Origin: Streptomyces griseus
GTDB taxonomy: Bacteria; Actinomycetota; Actinomycetes; Streptomycetales; Streptomycetaceae
NCBI RefSeq assembly: GCF_001715295.1
Contig: NZ_MDKB01000002.1
Location: 308,499 to 372,498, forward strand
Direction of reading: 5' to 3'
DNA length: 64,000 bases
Position numbers and translations under genes: made by a program. Each line of letters begins with the position of its first letter. Position 1 is the first letter of the stretch. Of the stretch, positions 38,257 to 50,950 are shown one piece after another. The notes under the pieces were generated by a model. The model ran no database searches. It was not told the origin of the DNA and saw only the letters and a program-made list of their open reading frames with translations.

Positions 38257-39230
38257 GCACCATCCCCACCCTGACCGACACCCGTGAGGGGCGCGCCACC
38301 CGGCCGCGGTTCCTCGGGGGACTGACCTGGCTGGTCCTGCGTCAGCACCGGATCACCACGCTCGCCGTGCTCGCCCTCGTGGTGTTCACCTCCCTCTGGA
38401 TCGTGTACCAGCGCAACGAGCTGACCCAGCTGCTCGACGCGGCGGGCTGGCCCGCGAAGGAGGCGCCGATCCCGGTCGTCGGCCGGCAGTACGAGTACCT
38501 GACGATGCTGCTGGGCTCGCTGCCGGTGGTCCTCGCCGTGTTCCTCGGCGCCCCGCTCATCGCGGCCGACCAGGAGCAGGGAACGGCCCAGCTGGTCACC
38601 ACCCAGTCGGTGACGCGCCGCCGTTGGCTGACCGCGAAGCTCGGCTGGTGCTTCCTGACCGTCCTGGCCGGATGCGCCGTCCTCTCCGCGCTTTTCACGT
38701 GGTTCTGGCAGCCGCACCGCTCGGTGCTCGCCGGCAACTGGCTGGAGGGCGAGATCTTCGACAGCACCGGCCCGATGCTTCCCGCCCTCGCCCTCTTCCT
38801 CACCGCCGCGGGTGTCACCATCGGCCTCCTGCTGCGCCGCGTCCTGGCCGCGATGGTGGCCACCTTCGTCTTCTCCGTGGGCGCCCAGGTCGTCTGGGGC
38901 GAGCTGATCCGCCGGAAGCTGGGTACGCCACGCTTCGTGACCTACCCGCTGGACGGCGACCTCCCGGCACGCTTCCAGGACGCCTACGAGCTCGACCGGT
39001 GGGTCGGGAGCGCGGACGGGACGCTGTACGGCTGGGGTGTCTGTGCCGAAGCGACCGAGAAGGCGACCGACGCGTGCATCGAGGAGAAGGGGATCGTCGA
39101 CAACGTCGTCGAGTACTACGCCCACAGCCAGATGGCGGGCATGCAGTGGGCCGGCGCCGGGATCCTGATCGCCGGCACCGCGCTCCTCACCGGGTTCGTC
39201 CTGTGGTGGGCCTCCCGGCGCCCCGTGTAG
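38253..39230 (+). CDS. ABC transporter permease
   Basis: A 325-residue membrane protein with about six hydrophobic segments, for example LAVLALVVFTSLWIVY near 35, MLLGSLPVVLAVFLGAPL near 85 and ILIAGTALLTGFVLWW at the end. ABC-2/YtrC-like type. Between segments one and two QEQGTAQLVTTQSVTRRRW is the cytoplasmic loop typical of this family. Coupled to the ATPase by ATGA. Confidence 0.85.
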   Translation: MSTIPTLTDTREGRATRPRFLGGLTWLVLRQHRITTLAVLALVVFTSLWIVYQRNELTQLLDAAGWPAKEAPIPVVGRQYEYLTMLLGSLPVVLAVFLGAPLIAADQEQGTAQLVTTQSVTRRRWLTAKLGWCFLTVLAGCAVLSALFTWFWQPHRSVLAGNWLEGEIFDSTGPMLPALALFLTAAGVTIGLLLRRVLAAMVATFVFSVGAQVVWGELIRRKLGTPRFVTYPLDGDLPARFQDAYELDRWVGSADGTLYGWGVCAEATEKATDACIEEKGIVDNVVEYYAHSQMAGMQWAGAGILIAGTALLTGFVLWWASRRPV

Positions 39231-39276
39231 GACCCGCATCCTTCATCTACGTAAAGTATCGGTATTCGAGCGGAAG

Positions 39277-39684
39277 GTGATGTCCGTGGTCGTGTTCCGC
39301 ATCGACCGGCGCAGCGGGGTGGCGACGTACCTCCAGATCGTCCGCCAGGTCGAACAGGCGCTGCGGATGGGAGCGTTGGAGGAAGGTGACCGGCTGCCCA
39401 CGGCAGCGCAGGTGGCCGCCACCACGAAGGTCAACCCCAACACGACGCTCAAGGCCTACCGCGAGCTGGAGCGGGCGGGACTCGCCGAGGTACGCCAGGG
39501 GGCGGGGACTTTCATCACCCGCTCCCTCGCCGATCCCGGATCGGGCCCCGACTGGCCGCTGCGTACCGCGCTGAACGAATGGATGCACCAGGCGCGCGAG
39601 GAGGGGCTGGACGGAGCAGAGGTCCAGGCACTCTTCTCGGCCTGTTTCGCGGCCGCCTATCCCTCCGGCGGGAGCGCGGGCTGA
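39277..39684 (+). CDS. GntR-family regulator (YtrA type)
   Basis: A 135-residue protein with a GntR winged helix (GVATYLQIVRQVEQALRMG, LPTAAQVAATTKVNPNTTLKAYRELERAG) and only a short C-terminal tail, the YtrA subfamily layout. YtrA proteins repress their own ABC operon. The start is GTG 39277 or ATG 39280. It is 46 bases after the permease stop. Confidence 0.87.
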   Translation: MMSVVVFRIDRRSGVATYLQIVRQVEQALRMGALEEGDRLPTAAQVAATTKVNPNTTLKAYRELERAGLAEVRQGAGTFITRSLADPGSGPDWPLRTALNEWMHQAREEGLDGAEVQALFSACFAAAYPSGGSAG

Positions 39685-39756
39685 TCCGCCCTGGCGGTAC
39701 GGCTTTCCGACGTGCCCGGAGGTGACGTCCTACCAGGCCGGATCGTCCGTTGTACG

Positions 39757-39792
39757 CGTGTGGGGCCCCTGGTTCTCCAGGGGCCCCACACG
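39757..39792. terminator. Terminator, 16-bp perfect stem
   Basis: Arms 39757-39772 and 39777-39792 are perfect reverse complements with loop TTCT, 72 bases after the gntR stop. Confidence 0.8.
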
Positions 39793-39850
39793 TGCATGCA
39801 TGAACATGCGTCCATCAGGATCAAGCAGTTTCGGTCACCAACGGCTTCCA

Positions 39851-39879
39851 TTGATCACGTACACAGGGTTCACTAGGTG
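39851..39879 (+). promoter_or_regulatory. Promoter of the terpene synthase gene
   Basis: TTGATC at 39851-39856, 17 bases, TAGGTG at 39874-39879. The transcript would have a leader of about 220 bases before ATG 40108; the rest of the 39,793-40,107 gap shows no gene. Confidence 0.4.
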
Positions 39880-39882
39880 TGA

Positions 39883-41115
<1,233 letters not shown>

Positions 41116-41211
41116 CGGCGGAGGCGGCGCGCGCCCCGGGCACCCGGCGACGGGCTTCGGGCACCCCGCGCAGCCCCCCGCGCCCCGTAGATATCGAGCA
41201 CACCGGGAACG

Positions 41212-41235
41212 CCGGCCCGGCCCGCGCCGGGCCGG
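41212..41235. terminator. Terminator-like hairpin, 10-bp stem
   Basis: Arms 41212-41221 and 41226-41235 pair perfectly with loop CCGC, between the convergent terpene synthase and EF-hand genes. Confidence 0.6.
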
Positions 41236-41241
41236 TGCGTT

Positions 41242-41457
41242 TCAGGCCTTGTTCTGGGCGGCCCAGAACTCGTCGAACGTGAGCTCGCCGTCACCGTTGC
41301 CGTCGTGGGCGTTGATGATGGCCTGCGCCACCGTCTCGGTGACGAACGGGTCGCCCAGCCGCGCCATCGCGCTCTTGTACTCGGCGGCCGTTATCCGGCC
41401 GTCGCCGTTCTGGTCGAAGTGCTCGAATGCCTTACGTGCCGACTCGATGTCCGCCAC
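41242..41457 (-). CDS. EF-hand calcium-binding protein
   Basis: A 71-residue protein with two canonical EF-hand loops, DQNGDGRITAAEY and DGNGDGELTFDEF. It matches the small calmodulin-like CabB/CabD-type calcium-binding proteins of Streptomyces, cytoplasmic calcium sensors or buffers. Single gene between the terpene synthase and a propeller-protein gene. Confidence 0.9.
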   Translation of the reverse strand: MADIESARKAFEHFDQNGDGRITAAEYKSAMARLGDPFVTETVAQAIINAHDGNGDGELTFDEFWAAQNKA

Positions 41458-41599
41458 TGTCCCGCCCCTTCGTTAAGCGTCGTTGACGGAGGTCAGATTA
41501 ACGGGCGGCGTGCCCGGCGGGGCACACCACCCGGTGCGGACGGGCCGTGCGGACGAGCGGCAGGGACAGCCGCCGCACGTCCGCCGCCGGCGCCGGACG

Positions 41600-42796
41600 T
41601 CAGCGGAAGACGCCGGTGTGGCCGAGCGAGTAGCGGCCGGGCTGCGGGTAGACCGCCAGCCCGTGCGGCCCGCTGCCCACCGGGATCCTGGCCAGCTGCC
41701 TGCCGTCCGCCGTGTCGATCGCGTACACCTCGGCGTCGTAGCGCCCCGACAGCCACAGGACCTTGCCGTCGGCGGACACGCCTCCCATGTCCGGGCTGCC
41801 GCCGTCGGGAAGGTGCCACTTCTTGGTGAGCGCGTTCTTGCCGAAGTCGAAGACGGACACGGAGCCCTCGTCCCGGTTCGTGATGTACATCTCCCTGGAA
41901 TCACGGCTGATGTAGAGCCCGTGGCAGCCCTTGCCGGTGGGCAGCAGCTTCGGGGTACGGAACGATCCCGCGTCCAGGACCCACACGCCGTGCGCCTTCA
42001 TGTCGGCGATGTAGAAGGTCCGGCCGTCGGGGGACAGCTTCACGTCCTGCGGCATGGCGCCCTGCAGCGGCAGCTTCTGCTGTCCGACGACCTCCATCCG
42101 CTCCGTGTCGACCTTGAGCAGTTCGCCGGAGAACTCGCAGGAGACGATGAAGAACCGCCCGTCGGCGGAGAAGTCGGCGTGGTTGACCCCCGCGCAGCTC
42201 ACCGGCACGGCCTTGGCCCGGTCCATGGTCCTCGGATCCCGGAAGACCAGCTCCCGGTCCATCGAGGCCATCACGACGGCGTACTTTCCGTTCGGGGTGA
42301 AGTAGAGGTTGTACGGGTCGGACACGTCGACCGTGCGCCCGGTCCTGCCGGTCGCAGGATCGATGGCGGTGAGGCTGTCGCCGAGGTCGTTGTTGACCCA
42401 GAGCGTCTTGAGGTCCCAGGAGGGGACGACGTGCTGGGGCTGATCGCCGACGGGGATGGTCTCCACGACCTTGTACGTCGACGGGTCGATCACCGACACG
42501 GTGTCGGAGTTGGTGTTGGGTACGTACACCCGCGAGGGGAAGTCCCGTACGGCGGGCGCCAGCCGGCCGGGCCGGTCGGCTGCGTAGATGTCCGCGGGAT
42601 CGAGCACGGGCGGCATCCCGGGGAGCCCGGGCGGGGTCGCGGCCCGTGCGGACCTGACCGGCGCGACGGCCGCCTCGGTACGCGAGGACGCGGCCCCGCG
42701 GTCCGCGGGGGACCCGCAGGCGGCGAGGGCGGCGGCCATCAGGCCCGCGAGCAGGGTGGTGGCGAGGGTGGTGGTGGTGCGCGTGGAGGGAAGCAT
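41600..42796 (-). CDS. YncE-like beta-propeller lipoprotein
   Basis: A 398-residue protein. The N-terminus is a lipoprotein signal (LLAGLMAAALAACGS). It is followed by YVTN-type repeats such as RVYVPNTNSDTVSVIDPSTYK and EVYAIDTADGRQLARIPVG, forming a seven-bladed propeller. The ATG at 42796 overlaps the stop of the deacetylase-like gene. Exported, function unknown; probably a binding or scaffold protein of the cell surface. Confidence 0.87.
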   Translation of the reverse strand: MLPSTRTTTTLATTLLAGLMAAALAACGSPADRGAASSRTEAAVAPVRSARAATPPGLPGMPPVLDPADIYAADRPGRLAPAVRDFPSRVYVPNTNSDTVSVIDPSTYKVVETIPVGDQPQHVVPSWDLKTLWVNNDLGDSLTAIDPATGRTGRTVDVSDPYNLYFTPNGKYAVVMASMDRELVFRDPRTMDRAKAVPVSCAGVNHADFSADGRFFIVSCEFSGELLKVDTERMEVVGQQKLPLQGAMPQDVKLSPDGRTFYIADMKAHGVWVLDAGSFRTPKLLPTGKGCHGLYISRDSREMYITNRDEGSVSVFDFGKNALTKKWHLPDGGSPDMGGVSADGKVLWLSGRYDAEVYAIDTADGRQLARIPVGSGPHGLAVYPQPGRYSLGHTGVFR

Positions 42797-43614
42797 CAGG
42801 TCAGCAGCTCCGTCGTGGTCACCGCGCGCAGTCGGCGCCGGTCGATTTCGGTGAGGAGGAGGGGAAGCGCGGCGATGGTGTCCCGGTAACCGAAGTGCAG
42901 GCTCACCACCGATCCGTTGCGGAGTTCGCCGGCGACCTTGCGGGTGACGGCGGCGACGCCCGGCGAGGTGAAGTCGAGGGAGTCGACGTCGTAGGACAGG
43001 ACGTGCGGGTAGCCGGCCCGGCGGGCGAGGTCCTGCACGAGAGGGGTGGCGTACCGGGCGCGCGAGGGCCGGAACCACGTGCCGATGGAGCCGGTGAGCC
43101 GGTGCAGGCGCCGGGCGCAGCCGGTGATCTCCTCGTACGCCCGCTTCTCGTCCATGGCGTTGATGTCGAGGTGGTTCTGTGTGTGGTTGCCGAGGTCGTG
43201 TCCGCCGTCGAGGATCCTCGTGGCCATCCGGGGGTGTTCGTCGAGCCAGGTGCCGACGGCCAGGACGGTGAGCCGGGCACCGGCCCTCTCCGCCTCGTCC
43301 AGCACCGCACGGGCCAGGGCCGGGTCGCCCTGTCCGTGGAAGGTGAGGGCGACCCGTGGACGGTCGCGGGGCCCGTGCTCGATCTGGCCGGGCCGGCCGG
43401 GGAAGCGGTGCGGGGCGGCGGCGGGGCGGCCGGCCCCGTGGGCCTTGCCCGCGGACGGCGAGGGGGTCGGCGCGGGGCCGGCCGGAGCGTGGTGGGAGGC
43501 AGGCGCGTCCCGTGCGCAGCCCGCGGTGGCGGCGCCTGCCAGGAGGGCCCCGGCGGCGGCGCGCAGGGCGCCGCGGCGGGCCACCGGGGTCGTGCGACCG
43601 TCCATGGCCGTCAC
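42796..43614 (-). CDS. Polysaccharide deacetylase-like protein, degenerate metal site
   Basis: A 272-residue exported protein; the N-terminus has RRGALRAAAGALLAGAATAGCA, a twin-arginine-like lipoprotein signal. The NodB fold is recognisable by GNHTQNH, which keeps the two metal-binding His, and by RPSRARYA. The first motif, usually TFDDGP, reads TFHGQGDP, so the catalytic-base and metal Asp are not in place. It may bind rather than cleave its polysaccharide. Coupled by ATGA to the propeller gene. Confidence 0.82.
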   Translation of the reverse strand: MTAMDGRTTPVARRGALRAAAGALLAGAATAGCARDAPASHHAPAGPAPTPSPSAGKAHGAGRPAAAPHRFPGRPGQIEHGPRDRPRVALTFHGQGDPALARAVLDEAERAGARLTVLAVGTWLDEHPRMATRILDGGHDLGNHTQNHLDINAMDEKRAYEEITGCARRLHRLTGSIGTWFRPSRARYATPLVQDLARRAGYPHVLSYDVDSLDFTSPGVAAVTRKVAGELRNGSVVSLHFGYRDTIAALPLLLTEIDRRRLRAVTTTELLT

Positions 43615-43930
43615 CTCGCGGTCGGTTCGGATGCTGCTGCCGGCTGACCCGAGACACAGTAGGACGCGAAGAGCGGAGGGTACGGATGGACGCCTTCAGA
43701 AGATGATCAATGAATCATCCGGTGAAGCTCATTGATATGCAGAGAAATCCAGGCGAGTGACCCACTACACCTGCGATTCTTTGATGAAACGACCGCTCTT
43801 GCGCCATTTTGGGCGGTTTGCGACTTTGGCACCGGGGTCGCCCGTATGCCATAGTCGTGGAGCGACCTCCTCCGACCCGAGCCAGGTCCCACGAGCGGCC
43901 GTGGACACACCCCCCATTCCACGGCCCCCT
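43615..43930. other. Intergenic region
   Basis: Upstream region of the deacetylase-like gene, AT-richer than its surroundings (for example AATGAATCATCCGG near 43708). No gene or clear -35/-10 pair could be fixed. Confidence 0.35.
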
Positions 43931-43974
43931 CAGGAGCCCCCGAAGCGCCGCACCCCGGCCGCCGGGGGCTCCTG
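43931..43974 (-). terminator. Terminator, 11-bp stem, for the RsbW-like gene
   Basis: Arms 43931-43941 and 43964-43974 pair perfectly, beginning five bases after the stop of the gene at 43979. Confidence 0.7.
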
Positions 43975-43978
43975 CGCG

Positions 43979-44587
43979 TCAGCGGTCCAGCGTGCGCATC
44001 TCGAACCAGGTGTTCTTGCCGCGCGGTAAGAGATCGACGCCCCACCGGTCGGAGAGCTTGTCCACGAGGAAAAGCCCACGGCCGCTCACATCCATCTCCC
44101 GGACCGGCATCAGGCAAGGCAGCCCACGCGAGGGGTCGCACACCTCGACCCTGATCCAGCCGCGACGGCGCAGCATGCGCAGCCCGAAGGACCGGGCCCC
44201 GGTGTGACGGACCGCGTTGCCCACCAGTTCCGAGACGAGCAGCACGCCGTACTCGACGGTCTGCGGGGGAAGCGCCCACTGGCGCTGCAGCACACAGGAG
44301 GTGAGCCGGCGGGCGGTGGCGGCGGACTCGGGGCGGGAGGGCAGCCGGACCTCCCCCTCCGTCGGGTTCCCGAACAACTCCAGTATCCGGAAAGGCCGTT
44401 CGTCATCAACGGCCGACATCCTGCTCGCCGTCGCCGCACTGCTTCGCGGTCGCGGCTGCTCCACACCCTCCAGGCCCGCCATGCGCTCCATCATGGCCGC
44501 CCCCGACGCCTCCCGTGGCCGTCTCCGGGAATCGACCCCCCGGAACGGGGCGTTCCGGTCGGGTCTTCTGGCATATACCAGAGGCAT
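43979..44587 (-). CDS. RsbW-like ATP-binding protein (anti-sigma/HATPase family)
   Basis: About 202 residues; the C-terminal part is a GHKL ATPase of the RsbW/SpoIIAB type with an N box (LLVSELVGNAVRHTG) and G1 box (VSGRGLFLVDKLSDRWG). Streptomyces has dozens of these, acting as anti-sigma factors or kinases of anti-sigma antagonists. ATG 44587 has GAGGGA six bases upstream; later Met codons at 44494 are alternatives. An inverted repeat (44660-44692) sits upstream. Confidence 0.83.
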   Translation of the reverse strand: MPLVYARRPDRNAPFRGVDSRRRPREASGAAMMERMAGLEGVEQPRPRSSAATASRMSAVDDERPFRILELFGNPTEGEVRLPSRPESAATARRLTSCVLQRQWALPPQTVEYGVLLVSELVGNAVRHTGARSFGLRMLRRRGWIRVEVCDPSRGLPCLMPVREMDVSGRGLFLVDKLSDRWGVDLLPRGKNTWFEMRTLDR

Positions 44588-44659
44588 GAAGAGTCCCTCG
44601 GCACCTGCTTCCAGCAGCAAGGACGCAGATCTGTGCGGTAATTGCACGGAGCGCGCACG

Positions 44660-44692
44660 GGTGGAACCTTAAGACTGCCTTAAGGTTCCACC
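44660..44692. repeat. 14-bp perfect inverted repeat upstream of the RsbW-like gene
   Basis: Arms 44660-44673 (GGTGGAACCTTAAG) and 44679-44692 are exact reverse complements around ACTGC. It is between the enoyl-CoA hydratase stop and the RsbW-like start, both minus strand. It could be an operator or the terminator of the hydratase gene. Confidence 0.6.
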
Positions 44693-44744
44693 GATCCGCT
44701 CGCACGGATGAACGCGCGTCCTGTTGTGCCGGACCGGCGTACGG

Positions 44745-45512
44745 TCAGAGGAACTCGGCCTTGCCCGGCCCCTCCTCCACGAAGCTGCGCATGCCCCGCT
44801 CCCGGTCCTCGGTGGCGAACAGACCGGCGAACCAGTTCCGTTCGACCGTGAGCCCGGTGTCGATGTCCGTCTCCAGACCCGCGTCCACGGACTCCTTCGC
44901 GGCCCGCAGCGCGAGCGCCGGGCCCTTGGCCAGCCGGGCGGCCCAGGCGTGCGCCTGCTCGTACACCTCGGCGGCGGGCACGACGCGGTCCACCAGGCCG
45001 ATGGCCAGTGCCTCCTCGGCCTTCACATGGCGGCCGGTGAAGATGAGGTCCTTGGCTTTGGACGGACCGACGAGCCGCGCGAGGCGCTGGGTGCCGCCGG
45101 CTCCGGGAATCAGGCCGAGCAGGATCTCCGGCTGGCCGAGCTTCGCGTTGTCCGCGGCGATCCGGAAGTCGGCGCAGAGCGCCAGCTCGCAGCCGCCGCC
45201 CAGGGCGTAACCGGTGAGGGCGGCCACGACGGGCTTGGGGATGCGCGCCACGGCGGTGAAGGCGTCCTGGAGGGCCTTGGAGCGCACCACCATCGCCGGA
45301 TGGTCCATCGCCTGCATCTCCTTGATGTCCGCGCCCGCCGCGAACACCTTCTCGCCGCCGTAGAGGATCACCGCACGCACGTCGTCGCGCCGGGCCGCCT
45401 CCTCGGCGAGCTCACGCAGCCGGTCCTGAGTGGCGATGTCCAGGGCGTTCATCGGCGGGCGGTCCAGCCGGATCGTCCCGACGCCGTCGCTTACTTCGAG
45501 GGTTACGGTCAT
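44745..45512 (-). CDS. Enoyl-CoA hydratase/isomerase
   Basis: A 255-residue crotonase of normal length with FAAGADIKEMQAM, LTGYALGGGCELALCADFR and ILLGLIPGAGGTQRLARLVG; both catalytic Glu residues of hydratases (E in CELAL and in PEILLG) appear present. Expected to act in fatty acid beta-oxidation. Single gene; start ATG 45512. Not linked to the dpg genes. Confidence 0.9.
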   Translation of the reverse strand: MTVTLEVSDGVGTIRLDRPPMNALDIATQDRLRELAEEAARRDDVRAVILYGGEKVFAAGADIKEMQAMDHPAMVVRSKALQDAFTAVARIPKPVVAALTGYALGGGCELALCADFRIAADNAKLGQPEILLGLIPGAGGTQRLARLVGPSKAKDLIFTGRHVKAEEALAIGLVDRVVPAAEVYEQAHAWAARLAKGPALALRAAKESVDAGLETDIDTGLTVERNWFAGLFATEDRERGMRSFVEEGPGKAEFL

Positions 45513-45547
45513 GGGAGGCAGGTTAGAGGGTCGGCCGCCGACGGCAC

Positions 45548-45588
45548 GGGCGGGCCCCGTGCCGTCGCTCACGGCACGGGGCCCGCCC
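45548..45588. terminator. Terminator, 18-bp perfect stem
   Basis: Arms 45548-45565 and 45571-45588 with loop CGCTC, just after the stop of the L,D-transpeptidase gene at 45603. Confidence 0.85.
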
Positions 45589-45602
45589 ACGCGGAAGGGG
45601 AC

Positions 45603-46856
45603 CTACGCGGTCCACTCCGACCAGTCCATGTTCCAGCCGTTGAGACCGTTGTCCGGCTGGATCACCTTGTCGCGGGAGTTCTTCACGACCACCACGTCCC
45701 CGATCAGCGAGTTGTCGAAGAACCAGGCGGCCGGGGTCGTTCCGTCCCAGGCGCCGCGCACGTCCCGCAGGCCCACGCACCCGTGGCTGGTGTTGGCCGA
45801 CCCGAAGATGCCGGACGAGCCCCAGTAGTTGCCGTGGATGAAGGTGCCCGAGGTGGACAGGCGCATCGCGTGCGGCACGTCCTTGATGTCGTACTCGCCG
45901 CCGAAGCCGACCGTGTCCCCGTTCATCCGGGTGACCTTGAGCTTCTCGCTGATGACCATCCGGCCGTTGTACGTGGTCGTCGACGGGGCGCCCGCGGAGA
46001 TCGGGATGTCCTTGATCTGCTTGCCGTCGCGGACCACCTTCATCCGGTGGGAACCGGCGTCGACGGTGGACACCTGGCTGCGGCCGATGGTGAACTTCAC
46101 GGTCTTGGCCTGCTTGCCGTAGACGCCCGGCCGGCCCTCGACGCCGTCGAGGTCGAGCCGCACGGTCACCTTCGTGCCCGCCGCCCAGTACTCCTCGGGA
46201 CGGAAGTCGAGACGGTCGTTGCCGAACCAGTGGGGTTCGATCCGTACGGCGGGCTCCGCCGTCACCGTGATCGCCTTCTCCACGTCCTCCGGTGCGGTGA
46301 TGCCCCGGGTGAAGTGGATCGAGACGGGCATGCCGACGCCGACCGTCGAGCCGTCCTCGGGCGTGTACTGCCCGATGAAGGTGTTCTGCGGGACGAGCGT
46401 CGTGAACGTGGTGTCCTTCGCCGACTCACGGCCCTTCGCGTCCTCGGCGACCGCGTGCACCGTGTACTTGGTCGCGGCGGCCAGGTGCCGGTCGGGCACC
46501 CAGCTCCGGCCGTCCGCCGCGATCCTGCCCGCGACCTCGCCACCCTTGGGGTCGGCGACCTTGACGGTGCTCAGCCTGCCCTGCGAGGCCGACACCTTCA
46601 GCGCCCCGCTGGTCGCCACGTCGTCGGCGCCGTCCTTCGGCGCGACGGTCACCACCGCCTGGGAGGCGCTGGTGTCGGCGGCCTTCGCGCCCGTGTCCCC
46701 GCCGTTCCCGGCTTCCTTCCCGGCCGCGCCCCCGCCGCACGCCGTCACCAGCAACAGCAGCGCACCCAGCACGGGTACGAGAAGTCCGGGGCCCCCGCGC
46801 CCACGCCGCTCCCCGCTCGCCCCGGCCGATGCCCCCGATATCGGCTGCCCGTTCAA
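45603..46856 (-). CDS. L,D-transpeptidase lipoprotein 1
   Basis: About 417 residues. A lipoprotein signal (LGALLLLVTACGGG) is followed by two Ig-like domains and a YkuD catalytic domain with HGNYWGSSGIFG and SHGCVGLRD, whose Cys is the nucleophile. These enzymes make 3-3 peptidoglycan crosslinks at the cell surface. The start is set at TTG 46856 (GGGGAG upstream); a GTG at 46919 is also in frame. It is a paralogue of the next gene. Confidence 0.88.
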   Translation of the reverse strand: MNGQPISGASAGASGERRGRGGPGLLVPVLGALLLLVTACGGGAAGKEAGNGGDTGAKAADTSASQAVVTVAPKDGADDVATSGALKVSASQGRLSTVKVADPKGGEVAGRIAADGRSWVPDRHLAAATKYTVHAVAEDAKGRESAKDTTFTTLVPQNTFIGQYTPEDGSTVGVGMPVSIHFTRGITAPEDVEKAITVTAEPAVRIEPHWFGNDRLDFRPEEYWAAGTKVTVRLDLDGVEGRPGVYGKQAKTVKFTIGRSQVSTVDAGSHRMKVVRDGKQIKDIPISAGAPSTTTYNGRMVISEKLKVTRMNGDTVGFGGEYDIKDVPHAMRLSTSGTFIHGNYWGSSGIFGSANTSHGCVGLRDVRGAWDGTTPAAWFFDNSLIGDVVVVKNSRDKVIQPDNGLNGWNMDWSEWTA

Positions 46857-47057
46857 TGTGGTCGTCTCCCCTCGCACGGCCTGGCCCCGCCATGGCCCGC
46901 ACCCCCGCGCGCTGTACACACGCTCGGCGCAAGATAATCACACCGCGGCTGAGGAGGACTCCCCCGGAATGTCACTGTTCCGTCCCAAGTGGCTTTCCGT
47001 AGCCGCCCGTCGGTCCCGGAGACGGCGTCCCCGGGACCGTGCAGGTCGGGGCAGGGG

Positions 47058-48278
47058 TCAGCGCAGGGCGGAGCCCGCCTTCCACGCGGCCCAGCCGAGG
47101 TTCCAGCCTCCGAGGCCGTTGTCCGGGGCGACGGTCTTGTCCGCGGAGTTGACGACCTCGACCACATCACCCACGAGCGTCCGTTCGAAGAACCAGCCGG
47201 CGGGGGTGTCGGAACTGCCGCCCTTCACGTCACGCAGGCCGATGCAGCCGTGGCTGGTGTTCTCCGTCCCGAAGATGTCGGGCGACTCCCAGTAGTTGCC
47301 GTGCAGGAAGGTGCCCGACTTGGTCAGCCGGATGGCGTGCGGGACGTCCGCGATGTCGTACTCGCCGCCGAAGCCGACGGTCCGCCCGTCCATCCGTGTG
47401 ACCTCGTGCCGTTCGGAGACCACCATCTTCCCGTTGTACGTGGTCGTGCTCTCGGCGCCCGCCGTGATGGGCACCGTGCTGACGAGTTCCCCGTCGCGGC
47501 TCACCCGCATGGTGTGGTCGCGGACGTCGACGACGGATGTCTGGGACCGGCCCACCCGGAAGGTGATCCTCTTGCGCTGGCTGCCGTACACCCCAGGGGC
47601 GCCCTCGACGTCCCGCAGCCCCACGTCGACGGTGACCGCGGTGCCCGGCTCCCAGTACGCGGCCGGGCGGAAGTCGAGGCGCTCCTTGCCGAACCAGTGG
47701 CCCGCCACCTCGACCTCGGGTTCCGCGGTGATCCTGATGGCCCTCTCCACCGCGGCGCGGTTCCTCACCGGCCGGTTGAAGTCGAAGGAGATGATCATGC
47801 CGGTACCCACGGTGGACCGGTTCTCCGGCTTGAAGTAGCCGATGAAGCGGTCCTTGGGCACCAGGGTGGTGAAGGTCGTGCTGCGCGCCTCGCGGTGGCC
47901 GTCCCCGTCGACGGCGACCGCCTCGACGCTGTACTTGCCGGCGAGTCCGAGCCGGTAGTCCTTCTCCGCGGGAGCCCATGAACGGCCGTTCTCCGCGATC
48001 CGGCCCGGCACCTCCTCGTGTTCGGCGTCCTCGGTCCGTGTCACCTTCACCCGTTCCAGCCGCCCGTCGGGGACAGTGACCTCGATCCTGCTGTCCGCGC
48101 CGACGTTCTCCGCGCCGTCCTCGGGGACGATGCGGATGGCCTCCCCGGGGGCGCGGTCGTCCCCGAAGAACGACGCCGACCCGGTGCAGCCCGTCAGCAC
48201 GGCCAGCACGGTGAACAGTCCTGCCCATGTCAGCACGGCGGCCGTACCCGCCCGTGCTCTCTTCGCTACGTGGTTCAC
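47058..48278 (-). CDS. L,D-transpeptidase lipoprotein 2
   Basis: A 406-residue paralogue of the preceding gene: lipoprotein signal (LFTVLAVLTGCTG), two Ig-like domains (FIGYFKPENRSTVGTGM) and a YkuD domain with HGNYWESPDIFG and SHGCIGLRD. GTG 48278 with GGGGGAG upstream is preferred to longer starts. Predicted cell-wall 3-3 crosslinking enzyme. Confidence 0.9.
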   Translation of the reverse strand: MNHVAKRARAGTAAVLTWAGLFTVLAVLTGCTGSASFFGDDRAPGEAIRIVPEDGAENVGADSRIEVTVPDGRLERVKVTRTEDAEHEEVPGRIAENGRSWAPAEKDYRLGLAGKYSVEAVAVDGDGHREARSTTFTTLVPKDRFIGYFKPENRSTVGTGMIISFDFNRPVRNRAAVERAIRITAEPEVEVAGHWFGKERLDFRPAAYWEPGTAVTVDVGLRDVEGAPGVYGSQRKRITFRVGRSQTSVVDVRDHTMRVSRDGELVSTVPITAGAESTTTYNGKMVVSERHEVTRMDGRTVGFGGEYDIADVPHAIRLTKSGTFLHGNYWESPDIFGTENTSHGCIGLRDVKGGSSDTPAGWFFERTLVGDVVEVVNSADKTVAPDNGLGGWNLGWAAWKAGSALR

Positions 48279-48432
48279 GCTCCCCCAACGACAGGAGCCG
48301 CCCGGGGGAAACGTGAGTGCGGGCCCCGCCGTGGGCAGAACACAGGGGAGGACCACACCAGGAAGGCCGCGGCCGGGACGCCGCGCGCCCTTTCGCCGGG
48401 TACCGGTCCGACGAGCCGCAGGAGGCCGAGAG

Positions 48433-50667
<2,235 letters not shown>

Positions 50668-50950
50668 GCGGCGTGGTGGCAGCCGGGCCGCCCCCGGGGC
50701 CGGGCCGCCGACCGCCGGCCCGGGCCCGCAGAAGCCCGCCCCGGCGACGACGGCCCGCCCGCGCCGTGCGCGCGCACCCCACCACGTCGGTGGCCGGCGG
50801 GCCCCCGGCCGGCGCCTCGGGCGGAGAGGCCCGGCATCCACCCGCACACCCGCACCGGCATCGGCCGACCGGCTGACGCGGGCGTACGACCCGCTCGCGG
50901 CGACCGGAAAAGCACGTGAGGGATGTCAGTGGTGAACCATAGGCTCGCTC

